Assembly (NCBI RefSeq): GCF_041261445.1
Contig: NZ_JBGCCU010000027.1
Span: 111,010-175,009, forward strand
Source of the DNA: Catenulispora sp. EB89
Lineage (GTDB): Bacteria > Actinomycetota > Actinomycetes > Streptomycetales > Catenulisporaceae
Length of the DNA: 64,000 nucleotides
Direction: 5' to 3'
Of the stretch, positions 43,917 to 57,532 are shown piece after piece. Made by a program: the position numbers and the translations under genes. The number at the start of each line of letters is the position of its first letter. Within the stretch, counting starts at the first letter, position 1. The notes beneath the pieces are model-generated. The model was given only the letters and a program-made list of their open reading frames with translations, ran no database searches and had not been told where the DNA came from.

Positions 43917-45362
43917 TCACGGCACCATCGGGAACGACCACGCCGGGTCCGGCTCGACCGGCGGCGGCGAGGTCACCTGGCCGTAGTGGCCGGTGGCGAT
44001 CTGGCCGAAGTTCGCCATCGCCGGGGAGGACGGGTCGAAGTAGTAGTCGTGCGCGCCGATCGGGTCCCAGCTGGGGCCGACGCCGCCGTTGAAGACGTGC
44101 GCGCCGAAGGCCGGGGTCACCGGGTCGGTGTTGTGGAAGCCCTCGGCCCAGACGATGGGGTCGTTGTCGTCGCGGGTGGCCCACACGTGCGAGGTACCGT
44201 CCGGGACGTGCATCGCCGCCGCGTTGTCCACGTTGATGCCCGGGCTCGCGGCCAGCACCACGTCGTCGGCGCGCAGGCCGCCGGGGGCCTGGGTGGCCTC
44301 GCCGACCACCGTGGTGCCGTAGCTGTGGCCGATGACCGTGGTGTGCAGCGGGTCGCTCGCGTCGTGGGTGGCGTACAGGCCCTGCTGGAAGTTGTCCAAC
44401 ACCGGGCCGCCGGCTTCCGCGGGCCCTGAGAACAGCGCGCCGGGAACTGTCGCCGGGGCGTTGTAGTTCATCCACGCGACCGCCGACGTGCTCTGGTTCG
44501 GGTCGGCGTTGTGCGCGGAGGCCACGATGCTGTCGGCGGCCTTCGTGTACTGGTCGACGTGCCCGGCCGACAGGTCGGTGCTCACACCGGGGACGACCGT
44601 CACCACGTTGTCGGAGGTGTCCGGGTTGCCGCTGGCGACGATCGCGTGCCCGACCCCGTTGGTGTCGATGCCCAGCAGGTACTTCTGCGGCGCGCCGTTG
44701 GTGCCGCCGTCGTTGAGCACCTTCTGCAGCTCGTTCATCCCGTCGAGCTTGCCCTGCAGCGCGTCGATCTGCTTCTGGTTCTGCATCGCGTCGAAGCCCT
44801 CGGTGTCGTACGGCGACAGGGGCGTGTTCTTCAGATCCGTGATCTGCTGCCGGGTCTGCGTCTGCAGGTTGGACAGCACGGTCCGGTTCGCGGCGTCGCG
44901 CACGGTGTCCGGCACGCCGTCCAGCGCCCCGATCTGCGACGGCTCGCCGGCCACGAGCGCCGACCGCTGGTCGCTGCTGAGCCCGTTCCACCACTTGTTC
45001 ACGTCGGCGGGGCTGGTCCCGGCCGTCGGCGTGGACGGCAGCGTCCCGCCCAAACCCAGGCTCGCGAAGCTGTCGGAGACCATCGTGTCCAGCGAGGCGT
45101 AGTCGCTGGCGCAGCACTGCACCGCGCCGTTCAGCGTGCCGAACAGCCCCATGCCGGAAGTCAGGGAGCTGAGCAGACTGTCCTGCAGCTGCCCGTTGAC
45201 CGAGCCGACCAGCGACCCGATCCCACCGAACATCTCCCCGCCCAGCGCCAGCGACCCGAGCTCGCTCAGCGCACTGTTGCCGGTACAGACCAGGCCCTCC
45301 AGGTCCGCGGTGACCAGGCTCATGAGCGGCAGGTCGATGCTGAAAGCGCCTGTGTCGGCCAC
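43917..45362 (-). CDS. DUF1023 alpha/beta hydrolase with WXG100-like N-terminal region
   Basis: 481 residues. The N-terminal 150 residues are helical, rich in Ser, Gly and Leu, and resemble the WXG100/ESX-type helices found in actinomycete DUF1023 proteins. KWWNGLSSDQRSALV and LQGKLDGMNELQKVL precede the alpha/beta hydrolase domain, whose nucleophile elbow is VIGHSYGTTVVGEA and late His-containing segment is GAHDYYFDP. The role is unknown; such proteins are often secreted or cell-surface. GAGGAG 8 nt before GTG 45362 fixes the start; a frame open to 45401 is less likely. Confidence 0.8.
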   Translation of the reverse strand: MADTGAFSIDLPLMSLVTADLEGLVCTGNSALSELGSLALGGEMFGGIGSLVGSVNGQLQDSLLSSLTSGMGLFGTLNGAVQCCASDYASLDTMVSDSFASLGLGGTLPSTPTAGTSPADVNKWWNGLSSDQRSALVAGEPSQIGALDGVPDTVRDAANRTVLSNLQTQTRQQITDLKNTPLSPYDTEGFDAMQNQKQIDALQGKLDGMNELQKVLNDGGTNGAPQKYLLGIDTNGVGHAIVASGNPDTSDNVVTVVPGVSTDLSAGHVDQYTKAADSIVASAHNADPNQSTSAVAWMNYNAPATVPGALFSGPAEAGGPVLDNFQQGLYATHDASDPLHTTVIGHSYGTTVVGEATQAPGGLRADDVVLAASPGINVDNAAAMHVPDGTSHVWATRDDNDPIVWAEGFHNTDPVTPAFGAHVFNGGVGPSWDPIGAHDYYFDPSSPAMANFGQIATGHYGQVTSPPPVEPDPAWSFPMVP

Positions 45363-45487
45363 GACGGCGTCTCCTCGTCCGATTCCGGTGGTGTCCGGCA
45401 CAGCATGACGTGTCCGCCGACGGCGTCGCGACGGGAGAAGTACCCACCGGGCGATGGTTTTTTAGGCCGCCAGGGGGTCGGTGCGAG

Positions 45488-46183
45488 TCAGGGAGTCTGA
45501 CCCCAATAGTTGCTCAAGTCGGTCGCCGTCTTCAGATCGTTGCTGGAGCCGAACGTGAACTTCTGACCAGGGATCTCCGGAAGCAGACGAGCGAGCATCA
45601 CCGCGTAGCGATGTCTCTCGAGCGTCGTCGACAATCTCTCGCGCTTCGCCTTGTTGCGCCACCCCTTGTAGAGGTCCTCGTCGAGGCCGATCCCGTGCAC
45701 GATCCCAGCCAGGTCCACATCGCGCTCGCTCGGCCCGGCACCGGTCGCGACCCGCTCGACCCGGGCCAGGGCCGAGGCCGCCGCGTCGGCGTCGAGGAGA
45801 TGGAGCTGTCCGTACAGGGCGCGGCTCTTCGGTCTGTCCCACGTGAGGACTTCCCGCTCCCGCAGCGACTTGAGGTACGAGAACAGCGAAGGCGAGACCC
45901 AGTTCCTGACACATTGTTCGGGATGCCGCCGGCCTTCCTGTGTCTGCCGGGCCTGGAGCAGCACCACCTCAAGCAGCGGCTGCTCGCCGATGTCCGCGTC
46001 GCTGCCGGCCGTGACCGTCACGCCGGGCGATCCGTCGGCGCGCCGCAACTGCAACCGTCCTGCCGCCGCCAACTCGGCCATTCCCGCCGCGTTCAACGCG
46101 AACTGCATCGCCGCCGACCCCCGCACCACGCCCTTCTCGGCGTCCAGTGCGACCAACAGCAGCTCTTCCCCCAGTGTCAGCAC
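45488..46183 (-). CDS. GPP34 (GOLPH3-like) phosphoprotein
   Basis: 231 residues starting VLTLGEELLLVALD, the family N-terminus. GPP34 proteins bind phosphoinositides in eukaryotic Golgi; the many actinomycete copies have no proven role but include proteins linked to membrane trafficking or cell envelope function. The GTG at 46183 is leaderless, with TACCTT ending 6 nt upstream. The gene is divergent from the LacI regulator. Confidence 0.82.
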   Translation of the reverse strand: MLTLGEELLLVALDAEKGVVRGSAAMQFALNAAGMAELAAAGRLQLRRADGSPGVTVTAGSDADIGEQPLLEVVLLQARQTQEGRRHPEQCVRNWVSPSLFSYLKSLREREVLTWDRPKSRALYGQLHLLDADAAASALARVERVATGAGPSERDVDLAGIVHGIGLDEDLYKGWRNKAKRERLSTTLERHRYAVMLARLLPEIPGQKFTFGSSNDLKTATDLSNYWGQTP

Positions 46184-46189
46184 GCTTCG

Positions 46190-46195
46190 AAGGTA
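46190..46195 (-). promoter_or_regulatory. leaderless -10 box of the GPP34 gene
   Basis: TACCTT on the minus strand, six bases before the GTG at 46183. The rest of 46184-46574 holds the LacI-type repeats listed next and no gene. Confidence 0.5.
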
Positions 46196-46337
46196 ACCCC
46201 TGCCACCACCCGCCGCACACCCCCGCCGCGCCGTCGACCGCCACCGACCCCGCCGACCGCCCCTACCGCCCTCAGATTTCCAGAACGTTACCCCGCCGTT
46301 ATTGCCCAGCCGCCCGACCGGGTGTTGACTGCTCCCC

Positions 46338-46391
46338 GGAACCGGTTTCGGAACCGGTGCCGTAAGCGGTCGCGAGACCGGTTCCGGTACC
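46338..46391 (+). promoter_or_regulatory. cluster of GGAACCGGT operator-like repeats upstream of the LacI gene
   Basis: GGAACCGGT occurs directly at 46338-46346 and 46350-46358 and inverted (ACCGGTTCC) at 46377-46385, with GGTACC after it. The central CCGG palindromes flanked by AA/TT fit the LacI-family operator pattern. A -35-like TTGACT lies at 46325-46330, but no good -10 follows at the right distance. Confidence 0.55.
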
Positions 46392-46574
46392 GTCCGGGCC
46401 GATCCGGGCCCCTGGCAAAGGGCCCGAGGGACAGGCACCACAGCGCGAGCGCACCAAGGCACCGACAACGCACAATGCACGTTGCGCGTTGCGCAGTGCC
46501 CGGCACCGCACCAGCACAGCGCACCAAAGCACTGACACATCCAGTGGCACCAAGCCGTCCGAAAGGCGCCGTCC

Positions 46575-47579
<1,005 letters not shown>

Positions 47580-47695
47580 ATCAGGACTAGATCCCATCGC
47601 GATCCGCCAGGCGCGCCGGCATCGGGCCGTGCCGCGATGCCGCACACCCCCGCACAGGGCGGGCGGCACGGATCCCCCAGCTTGGAGGAGAAGAA

Positions 47696-49393
47696 ATGAC
47701 CCTCGCGACACCCGGCACCGCAGCCCGGCGACCGCTGGCCGCACTGCTGGCCGCGGGCCTGGCCGTCACCCTCGCCGCCGGTTGCGGCTCGAGCACCAAG
47801 GCCGCCGGCGGTTCCACCGGCGGCAGCGGCAAGACGGTGCTCAACGTCGGCATGCCCGACGGAGCGACCCTGCCCGCCAACAACAACCCCTATCTGGACT
47901 CCTCGTTCGCCAAGAAGCTCGGCTACACCTGGCTGATCTGGGAGCCGCTGGCCATGCAGGACGAGGCCAAGCCGGACCAGGACCCGCAGCCGTGGCTGGC
48001 CACCAAGTGGGTCTGGTCCCCGGACTACAGCAAGGTGACCCTGACCGTCCGCGACGGCGTGAAGTGGTCCGACGGCACCCCGATGACCGCCGACGACGTG
48101 GCCTACTCCTTCCAGATCCAGAAGGACCACAAGGAGGTCAACTACTACTCGCTGCCGATCACCGACGTGTCGACCTCCGGCAACCAGGTCACCGTGTCCT
48201 TCGACGGCTCGCAGTACGTGAACCGCACGAAGATCCTGTCCACCCAGGTGATCAACAAGAAGCAGTGGTCGGCGATGGCCGACCCGTCGAAGGACACCGT
48301 CGCCAACCCGGTCGGCACCGGTCCGTACACCATCAAGACCACGACGCCCTCGACGGTCACCGTCGCGGCGCGCGACGGCTACTGGGGCGCGGCTCCCAAG
48401 GTGAAGACGATCAACTTCACCACCTACAGCTCCAACGACACCATGGGCGCCGCGCTCACCTCCGGCGCGGCCGAGTGGAGCTACTACTTCATGTCCGACG
48501 CCAAGAGCACCTTCGTGGCCAGGGACCCCGCGCACTACAAGCTCTACTTCCCGGCCCAGCTCTCGGCCGACGGCCTGTGGTTCAACACCACCAAGAAGCC
48601 GCTGGACAACCCGCACCTGCGCCGCGCGATGAGCATGGTCATCAACCGGACCGACATCTTCAACCAGGGCGAGGCCGGCTACTTCAAGCCGCTGATCGAC
48701 AACATCACCGGCGTCCCCACGCCGCAGGGTGAGCCCTACATCGCCGACCAGTTCAAGGGCGTCACGCCGACCACCGGCGTGGCCGCGGCGAAGAAGGAGC
48801 TGACCGACAACGGCTTCACCTACAGCGGCAGCACCCTGATGGACCCGACCGGCAAGCCGGTGACGCTGACCCTGACCGACCCGGCGGACTGGAACGACTA
48901 CCAGACCGACCTGGCGATCATCAAGGACAACCTGGCCACCATCGGCATCAACGCGACCATCGACAAGGCCAACGACGACGCCTGGTTCGACAACATCGCC
49001 AAGGGCAACTTCGAGGCCGCGCTGCACTGGACGAACTCCGGGACCACGCCGTACGACATGTACGACCAGATCATGGACTCGGCCGGCCTGGAGCCCATCG
49101 GCACCGCCGCGACCGGCGACTTCGGCCGCTACAAGAACCCGGCGGTGGACGCCGCGCTGAAGGCGTACTCCAACGCCACCGACGACGCCAGCCGCAAGAC
49201 CGCCATGGACAACCTGGAGCAGCTGTTCGTCCAGGAGATGCCGATGATCCCGACCTCGGCCGGCAACCTCGGCGCCGAGTACTCCACGAAGAACTGGAGC
49301 GGCTGGCCGACCGCGGACAACGCCTACGAGGCGCCGCAGCCGACCCGGTGGGGGATGGAAGACATCGTCCTGCACCTGACCCCGTCCTCCTGA
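47696..49393 (+). CDS. ABC transporter solute-binding lipoprotein (family 5, beta-glucoside type)
   Basis: 565 residues. Signal peptide with lipobox LAAGC (Cys about residue 24), then a family 5 (peptide/nickel/oligosaccharide) binding protein with [18 protein letters not shown] ([19 protein letters not shown]) and VGTGPYTI motifs. Although family 5 mostly binds peptides, members beside a LacI regulator and GH1 enzyme bind cello- or other beta-gluco-oligosaccharides, the favoured role here. GGAGGAGAAG precedes the ATG. A 16-bp hairpin after the stop probably protects this part of the mRNA. Confidence 0.87.
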   Translation: MTLATPGTAARRPLAALLAAGLAVTLAAGCGSSTKAAGGSTGGSGKTVLNVGMPDGATLPANNNPYLDSSFAKKLGYTWLIWEPLAMQDEAKPDQDPQPWLATKWVWSPDYSKVTLTVRDGVKWSDGTPMTADDVAYSFQIQKDHKEVNYYSLPITDVSTSGNQVTVSFDGSQYVNRTKILSTQVINKKQWSAMADPSKDTVANPVGTGPYTIKTTTPSTVTVAARDGYWGAAPKVKTINFTTYSSNDTMGAALTSGAAEWSYYFMSDAKSTFVARDPAHYKLYFPAQLSADGLWFNTTKKPLDNPHLRRAMSMVINRTDIFNQGEAGYFKPLIDNITGVPTPQGEPYIADQFKGVTPTTGVAAAKKELTDNGFTYSGSTLMDPTGKPVTLTLTDPADWNDYQTDLAIIKDNLATIGINATIDKANDDAWFDNIAKGNFEAALHWTNSGTTPYDMYDQIMDSAGLEPIGTAATGDFGRYKNPAVDAALKAYSNATDDASRKTAMDNLEQLFVQEMPMIPTSAGNLGAEYSTKNWSGWPTADNAYEAPQPTRWGMEDIVLHLTPSS

Positions 49394-49437
49394 CCGGTCC
49401 GACAGGGCCACCGAGCCACTGTGACTCCCTGTGATCA

Positions 49438-49477
49438 GGGCCGGGTGGCGGCGTTGAGGGGCGCCGCCGCCCGGCCC
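49438..49477 (+). other. intercistronic hairpin between the binding-protein and ATPase genes
   Basis: A 16-bp stem (49438-49453 with 49462-49477, one mismatch) and eight-base loop, without a T run. Its place after the binding-protein gene suggests partial termination or 3'-end protection, giving more binding protein than membrane components. Confidence 0.7.
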
Positions 49478-49494
49478 GTGGAAGGAACCTTTCG

Positions 49495-50691
49495 ATGACC
49501 TCCGAGGTGGTCCTGGAAGCCGAGGCGCTGACCAAGCACTTCCCGGTCCGCGCCCACGGCCGTGCGGCCCTGACCCGTACGCCGAAGGTGGTGCACGCGG
49601 TCGACGACGTCTCCCTGAGCCTGCGCCGGGGCCGGGTCACCGCGCTGGTCGGCGAGTCCGGCTCCGGCAAGTCGACGGTCGCCCGGCTGCTCGCGCAGCT
49701 CTACCCGCGCACCGGCGGCGACATCCGGATCGGCGGCGTGTCCACCGCGGTCAAGGGCGGACGGCAGTTCAAGGCGTACGCGCGCCGGGTGCAGCTGATC
49801 TTCCAGGACCCGTTCGCGTCGCTGAACCCGGTGCACACCGTGCGGCATCACCTGACCCGCGCACTGAAGATCCACGGCCGGTACACCGGCGAGGAGTCGC
49901 TGGCCGAGCTGCTGGGCCGGGTCCAGCTGACGCCGGCCTCGCTGTACCTGGAGAAGTACCCGCACGAACTGTCCGGGGGGCAACGCCAGCGCGTATCCAT
50001 CGCCAGGGCGCTGGCCGCCGACCCCGAGGCGCTGCTCGCCGACGAGCCGGTGTCGATGCTCGACGTGTCGATCCGGCTCGGCGTGCTGAACCTGTTGCGG
50101 GACCTCAAGGAGCGGCTGGACCTCGCAATCCTCTACATCACCCATGACATCGCCTCGGCGCGGTACTTCGCCGACGAGACGCTGGTGATGTACGCCGGGC
50201 GGATGGTCGAGGGCGGGGACTCCGAGACCGTGACCCAGCGGCCGGCGCATCCGTACACGCACCTGCTGGTCCACTCGGCGCCGGATCCCGAGCGCGTGCG
50301 CGGCGGATCGATGCCGTACGACGACGAGGACACCGGCGAGCCGCCGAGCCTGATCGACCCGCCGAGCGGCTGCCGGTTCCATCCGCGCTGCCCGAAGGCG
50401 ATGGAGGTGTGCAAGGCGAAGGTGCCGGAGCGGACGCTGGTCGGCGACGCGCCGGACCACTGGGTCGCGTGCTGGCTGTTCAGCGACGAGAGCGACGGGT
50501 CCGCCGCCGCGGTCGACGTCGAGCTCGCCGAGTTGACCGAGCTGGCTGAGTTGACCGAGCTGACGACGGTCGGGTCCGCGACGGCCGAGCCCGAGAAGGC
50601 TGAGCCCGAAGCCGCCGAGACTGCCGAGCCCGTCGAAGCCACCGAAAACGCCGTCACCGAAGACCCGGACTCCGAGGAGGCAGCACCGTGA
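49495..50691 (+). CDS. ABC transporter ATPase (OppF/DppF-type) with acidic C-terminal tail
   Basis: 398 residues. Walker [10 protein letters not shown] (about 59-67), signature LSGGQRQR, Walker B ALLADEP, then the oligopeptide-type C-terminal domain with the Cys-rich [14 protein letters not shown]. After about residue 335 it carries an unusual acidic tail with [17 protein letters not shown] repeats and many Glu-Pro-Ala. It pairs with the second ATPase to power uptake. GGAAGGAA precedes the ATG. It overlaps the permease gene by 4 bp. Confidence 0.88.
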   Translation: MTSEVVLEAEALTKHFPVRAHGRAALTRTPKVVHAVDDVSLSLRRGRVTALVGESGSGKSTVARLLAQLYPRTGGDIRIGGVSTAVKGGRQFKAYARRVQLIFQDPFASLNPVHTVRHHLTRALKIHGRYTGEESLAELLGRVQLTPASLYLEKYPHELSGGQRQRVSIARALAADPEALLADEPVSMLDVSIRLGVLNLLRDLKERLDLAILYITHDIASARYFADETLVMYAGRMVEGGDSETVTQRPAHPYTHLLVHSAPDPERVRGGSMPYDDEDTGEPPSLIDPPSGCRFHPRCPKAMEVCKAKVPERTLVGDAPDHWVACWLFSDESDGSAAAVDVELAELTELAELTELTTVGSATAEPEKAEPEAAETAEPVEATENAVTEDPDSEEAAP

Positions 50692-51659
50692 GGTACTTCG
50701 CCCGCCGCCTCGGCTTCTACGCCTTCACCCTCTGGGCCGCCATCACCATCAACTTCTTCATCCCGCGCCTGATCCCCGGCAACGCCGTCGACTCCCTGAT
50801 CGAGCAGCGCCGCGGCGAGGTCGACAGCAAGGCCGTGGAGTCCCTGAACATCCTGTTCGGCCTGGACAAGCACCAGAGCCTGCCGTCCCAGTACTGGCAC
50901 TACCTGGTCCAGCTCTCGCACGGCGACCTGGGCATCAGCTTCGGCAACTTCCCCGAGCCGGTGACCACGGTGCTGGGCTCGGCGCTGCCCTGGACGCTCG
51001 GGCTGATCGGCACCACCACGATCCTGTCGTTCCTGATCGGCACCCTGCTCGGGGTCTTCGCCGGCTGGAAGCGCGGGACCTGGGTGGACGGCCTGCTGCC
51101 GGCGACCTCGTTCCTGTCGTCGATCCCGTACTTCTGGCTCGGCCTGATCGCCGTGGCCTGGCTCGCCGGCCCGCTCGGCCTACCGACGTCCGGCGGCTAC
51201 ACGGTCGGCAACATCCCGGGCTGGAACATCGCCGGCGACATCCTCCAGCACATGATCCTCCCGGCCCTGACGATCATCGTCACCTCGATCGGCGGCTGGC
51301 TGCTGTCGATGCGGAACATGATGGTCACGGTCACCGCCGAGGACTACATCACCGTCGCGCACGCCAAGGGCCTGTCCGGGGCGCGCGTGATGACCAAGTA
51401 CGCGGCGCGCAACGCGCTGCTGCCCTCGGTCTCCGGCTTCGGCATGGCCCTGGGCCTGGTGGTCGGCGGCACGTTCCTGGTGGAGCAGGTCTTCTCGCTG
51501 CCCGGGGTGGGCCTGCAGCTCATCAACGCCATCTCAGGGCACGACTACCCGCTCATCCAGGGCATCTTCCTGGTCGTGACGATCGCGGTGCTGGCCGCGA
51601 ACTTCCTCGCCGACCTCGCGTACATGGTGCTCGACCCGCGCACCCGGAAGGAGGGATGA
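50688..51659 (+). CDS. ABC transporter permease (OppB/DppB-type)
   Basis: 323 residues, six membrane spans. It opens [27 protein letters not shown], typical of the DppB type. The inner-membrane EAA-type loop ([25 protein letters not shown]) contacts the ATPases. GTG start with GAGGAGG upstream, overlapping the ATPase gene (GTGA). Confidence 0.9.
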   Translation: MRYFARRLGFYAFTLWAAITINFFIPRLIPGNAVDSLIEQRRGEVDSKAVESLNILFGLDKHQSLPSQYWHYLVQLSHGDLGISFGNFPEPVTTVLGSALPWTLGLIGTTTILSFLIGTLLGVFAGWKRGTWVDGLLPATSFLSSIPYFWLGLIAVAWLAGPLGLPTSGGYTVGNIPGWNIAGDILQHMILPALTIIVTSIGGWLLSMRNMMVTVTAEDYITVAHAKGLSGARVMTKYAARNALLPSVSGFGMALGLVVGGTFLVEQVFSLPGVGLQLINAISGHDYPLIQGIFLVVTIAVLAANFLADLAYMVLDPRTRKEG

Positions 51660-51663
51660 CCTC

Positions 51664-52598
51664 GTGAAGTTCCGATTCCGGCTGCCGAGCGTCAAGGTCA
51701 CGATCGGCCTCGCGGTCCTGATCGTGTTCACCTTCGTGGCGTTCTTCGGCGCCTCGCTGGCACCCTTCGATCCCTCGGCGCGCAGCAACGACATCCTGCA
51801 GAGCCCGTCGGCCAAGCACCTGTTCGGCACCACGCACCTGGGCCAGGACATCTTCAGCCAGATCCTGGTCGGCACCCGCAGCGTGATGTTCGTCGGCTTT
51901 GCGGCCGGCATCCTGGCCACGGTGATCGCCGTGATCATCGGCGTCACCTCCGGCTACCTCACCGGCTTCGGCGGCGAGGCGGTGGCGACGCTGTCGAACG
52001 TGTTCATCGTGATCCCGGCCCTGCCGCTGATCGTCATCGTCACCAACGTCATCCCGAACTCCGGGGACTGGGCGATCGCGGTGGTCATCGGCTGCACGTC
52101 CTGGGCCTGGGGCGCCCGGCTGCTCAGAGCCCAGACCCTGTCGCTGCGCAACCGCGACTTCGTCCAGGCCGCGAAGGCCGGCGGCGAGTCCACCTGGCGC
52201 ATCGTCGCCGTCGAGATCCTGCCCAACCTCACGGCGATCATCGCCTCCTCGTTCATCGGCACCGTGATGTTCGCCGTCATGACCGAGATCGCGCTGGCCT
52301 ATGTCGGCGTCTCCGGCATCTCGGAGTGGAACTGGGGCGAGGTCCTGTTCTGGGCGCAGGGCCAGCAGGCGCTGGCGATCGGCGCCTGGTGGTGGTTCGT
52401 GCCGGCCGGGCTGTGCATCGCGCTGCTGGGCACGGCGCTGGCGCTGGTGAACTTCGGCATCGACGAGATCGTCAACCCGCGGCTGCGCGGCGGCAGCAAG
52501 GCCGTGGTGCGCTACCCCGACGGACGCAAGGCCCGCATGCGGCTCGGATTCACCCCGGTGCTCACGCCGCGGACGGAAGAGGCAGGGAGGGGCGGCCG

Positions 52599-52602
<4 letters not shown>
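51664..52602 (+). CDS. ABC transporter permease (OppC/DppC-type)
   Basis: 312 residues, six membrane spans, with the DppC-type N-terminal FDPSARSNDILQSPSAKHLFGTTHLGQDIFSQ and the EAA loop (FVQAAKAGGESTWRIVAVEILPN). Partner of the preceding permease. GTG start 4 bp after it; the stop overlaps the next ATPase gene (ATGA). Confidence 0.9.
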
Positions 52603-53585
<983 letters not shown>

Positions 53586-53611
53586 GCTGTATCAGAATAT
53601 TGAGGAGAACC

Positions 53612-55000
<1,389 letters not shown>

Positions 55001-55007
55001 CGCGGGA

Positions 55008-55083
55008 AGCGCCCGGGGCCGATCGCAGCCGGCCCCGGGCGCTCGGGGCGGGGACCGTCGTGCGCCGGTTCCCGCCCTTTTTT
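55008..55083 (+). terminator. tandem terminators after the beta-glucoside operon
   Basis: First hairpin: perfect 13-bp stem, 55008-55020 with 55031-55043. Second: 11-bp stem with one mismatch, 55046-55056 with 55067-55077, followed by six T (55078-55083), a textbook intrinsic terminator. Confidence 0.92.
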
Positions 55084-55177
55084 GCGTGCGCGGGCATGCG
55101 CGTGTGCGGGTTCTGTGGGCGCCGCCGGGCAGAGTGGACGCGATGGTTTTCGATCGCGGCGACCGCAGGAGAGACAC

Positions 55178-55703
55178 GTGCACGAGACGGTGGCGAAGCT
55201 GGCGGCCCTTCTCGGACCGCCTCAAAGACCGGTCACGCCGGTGCCGTGGCACCTGCCGCGTTCGGAGGCTGGCATAGATTTCCCCGCCGACTTCCGTGAT
55301 TTCGTCGACCACTTCGGCGGCGGCCAGTTCCGGCGGGAGCTCGGTATCCGCGCGCCGTCGGCGTGGCCCCACGAACCGGGCGCGCCCACCGGATTCAAGG
55401 GCTTCGTCTGGGCCACCACGCAGGACGGCGGTATCGGCGACTATCTCGCCGGCGCTTATGAGGACGGGGACTACGACGAGTGTCCCTACCCCGTCTACCT
55501 GGACAGTCGCGATCTGGTACCGGCAGCTGGCGGAACGGGACACCTTCGACGGTGGCTTCGCAGCCTTCTTACTCGCTCTCGTGACGGGCGCGTACCCGAT
55601 GGCCGACGAGCTGCTCCCGCCTCCCAACCCGGAGGTCCCGGAATGGGAGACGCACGACGACTGGGACCATCCGCCCGAAGGCATGGTCATCGAGGGCTGG
55701 TAG
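55178..55703 (+). pseudogene. frameshifted SUKH (SMI1/KNR4) family gene
   Basis: GTG 55178 after GCAGGAGA opens a frame that looks like a SUKH protein through IDFPADFRDFVDHFGGGQF, GFVWATTQDGGIGDYLAG and CPYPVYLDSRDL. Coding then continues in another frame from about 55,510 (WYRQLAERDTFDGGFAAFLL, then GMVIEGW and a stop at 55701). The join also lacks most of the segment between the YPVY and the late helix of typical members, so an internal deletion with frame change is likely rather than a single-base error. SUKH proteins are immunity proteins against polymorphic toxins; no toxin gene is nearby. It ends inside the convergent sigma gene. Confidence 0.65.
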
Positions 55704-56730
55704 CCGGCCCCGCCTCCCGAAGAGCGGCGTTCTCGAAGCCGAACACCGGAAGCAGCCGCGGATCCCCGAACGAGACGATCCGCCCGACGCGATCGCCGAT
55801 GACCTCGAGCACGACGACGCCGTACGGCTGATACCGCCCCTGCGCATCGCGCAGATACCCGGCGACCGCCGGACAGCCGTTGGCGCCGCCCGCCACCGGG
55901 AACATGCGCCACAGGCCCGGCGTGCCGAGGACCCGGTCGCGCAGCACCGGGATGCAGTTCTCCAGGCCCTTGAACCAGGCGCGGATCGGCGGCGCCTCGA
56001 TCGCGGCGTCGTGGAGCAGCAGCCGGGTCAGGGCGTCCGCGTCGGAGTTCTCGAAGGCTTTGATGTACCTGTTGAGCACCGCCTTGGCCTGCGGCGCGGT
56101 CGGCTCGGCGATCTCGTCGGCGGCCGGTGCCCGCTCCTGCAAGGTCGCGCGGGCCCGCTGCAGCGTGCTCTTCACCGATGCCGTCGAGACCTCCAGCATG
56201 GCCGCGACCTCCGCCGCCGGAAACGCCAGCACGTCCCGCAGCACCAACACCGCCCGCTGCCGCGCCGGCAGGTGCTGCAGGCTCGCGACCAGCGCCAGCC
56301 GCACCCCCTCGCGCGCGGCGACCACCGACGCCGGGTCCTCGGCGTCGGTGGTGACCAGCGCGTCCGGGACCGGCTGGAGCCACTGCTCCCGCAGGTCCGG
56401 TTCGAGCTGCGCGCTCTGCGTGTACCGCTCCGGCGGGCCCAGGCCGGACGGCAGGACCCGGCGATCCGCGTCGCGCCGCCTGGCCAACGCCGTCAGACAA
56501 CCGTTGGTGGCGATCTGGTAGAGCCAGGTCCGCACCGACGAACGCCCCTCGAACCCGCCATGGTGCCGCCAAGCCCGCAGATACGTCTCCTGCACGAGGT
56601 CCTCGGCGTCGAGCACCGAGCCGAGCATGCGGTAGCAGTGGGCGAACAGCTCCCGCCGGTAGGGCTCTGTCTCCCTGGCGAAATCGTCGGCGAATTCGTC
56701 GCCGTAGTCGGCGTCCGCGGCGTCGGCCAT
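55687..56730 (-). CDS. ECF sigma factor with SnoaL-like C-terminal domain (TIGR02960/SigG type)
   Basis: 347 residues. Region 2 (about 20-85) has ELFAHCYRMLGSVLDAEDLVQETYLRAWR; region 4 (about 140-200) has LPARQRAVLVLRDVLAFPAAEVAAMLEVSTASVKSTLQRAR. A SnoaL/NTF2-like domain (about 215-335) follows, which in this ECF group replaces a separate anti-sigma by modulating activity from the same chain. The ATG at 56730 lies 10 bp after the TIGR03086 gene, so the two form an operon. The stop overlaps the SUKH remnant by 17 bp. Confidence 0.88.
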   Translation of the reverse strand: MADAADADYGDEFADDFARETEPYRRELFAHCYRMLGSVLDAEDLVQETYLRAWRHHGGFEGRSSVRTWLYQIATNGCLTALARRRDADRRVLPSGLGPPERYTQSAQLEPDLREQWLQPVPDALVTTDAEDPASVVAAREGVRLALVASLQHLPARQRAVLVLRDVLAFPAAEVAAMLEVSTASVKSTLQRARATLQERAPAADEIAEPTAPQAKAVLNRYIKAFENSDADALTRLLLHDAAIEAPPIRAWFKGLENCIPVLRDRVLGTPGLWRMFPVAGGANGCPAVAGYLRDAQGRYQPYGVVVLEVIGDRVGRIVSFGDPRLLPVFGFENAALREAGPATSPR

Positions 56731-56740
56731 AGGCGCGTCC

Positions 56741-57367
56741 CTACACCTCTCGTCCGAGGTACGCGGCCAACCGGTCCGCGGCGCACGCACCATCCGGAGC
56801 AGCACGCTCCGGCCCGAACGATGCCTCAGTGTCCGGACCGCGCAGCGCGTCGGTGATGGACACTTCGGCCAGCCCGAGCAGCGCCACGGCGAGCTCTGGC
56901 ACGAGATCGGTGTCCTGCCCGAGGGCGCGCGCGAGATCCCAGCCGTGCGTGAACTGGTCGGTGGCCGCGAACTGCGCCAGCGCCGTGCCGGGGAACTCCC
57001 CGAAGGGCACCGTCACCATCCGCTCCGCGGCGCCCGGCGCTCCGAACGCGTCGAGCGTGACGCGGATGCTCTCCTCATAAGCGGCTACGAAGTCACCAGC
57101 ACGCGCACCAGCACGCGCACCGGCACCATCACGCTCACCGCCGACGAAGTCCGCGCCCTCCGCGGCCTCCAGGCCCGGATCACCGGACACCATGGCCGCC
57201 CACCAACGCGCCGCACTGATGATGTGATTGATGAGCGCCCGCACATCCCACGACGCACACGGCGTCGGCCTCGCCAGGTCCTGCGGCTCGACCTTCCGCA
57301 GGACACCCATCGTGCTGTCGAAGGCTGAGCTCAAATCCACACCCCGGCCCACGCTCGGTTCCGTCAT
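56741..57367 (-). CDS. TIGR03086 (DinB/maleylpyruvate-isomerase-like) metal-binding family protein
   Basis: 208 residues. The four-helix DinB-type fold shows the family pattern PTPCASWDVRALINHII and the later metal-site region DQFTHGWDLARALGQ, where His residues bind a metal. Members include mycothiol-dependent enzymes, but TIGR03086 proteins themselves have no firm function. A short Ala-Gly-Arg repeat (GARAGARAG) lies at about residue 83. GAGAGG precedes ATG 57367. Co-transcribed with the sigma factor 10 bp downstream. Confidence 0.82.
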   Translation of the reverse strand: MTEPSVGRGVDLSSAFDSTMGVLRKVEPQDLARPTPCASWDVRALINHIISAARWWAAMVSGDPGLEAAEGADFVGGERDGAGARAGARAGDFVAAYEESIRVTLDAFGAPGAAERMVTVPFGEFPGTALAQFAATDQFTHGWDLARALGQDTDLVPELAVALLGLAEVSITDALRGPDTEASFGPERAAPDGACAADRLAAYLGREV

Positions 57368-57475
57368 CGTCGATCCTCTCATCCGCGAACGGCGAACTGC
57401 CGCCAACCAGGCAGACTCGGCGCGCGTCGGAAAGGAATCGGTCATGGTCGCGACCAGCGGCGAACCGGGGGAATC

Positions 57476-57513
57476 GCTCGGGGCGGGGGCCGTTGTGCGC
57501 CGGCTCCCCGCCC
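57476..57513. terminator. hairpin sharing stem and loop sequence with the GH1 operon terminator
   Basis: GGGGCGGGGGCCG pairs with CGGCTCCCCGCCCC around TTGTGCG. The loop and stem match the second hairpin at 55041-55077 almost base for base (GCGCCGG and the G-rich left arm are shared), indicating a repeated element. No T run. It would end minus-strand transcription of the broken nuclease gene. Confidence 0.6.
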
Positions 57514-57532
57514 CTTGGGGCCACCCGGGACC

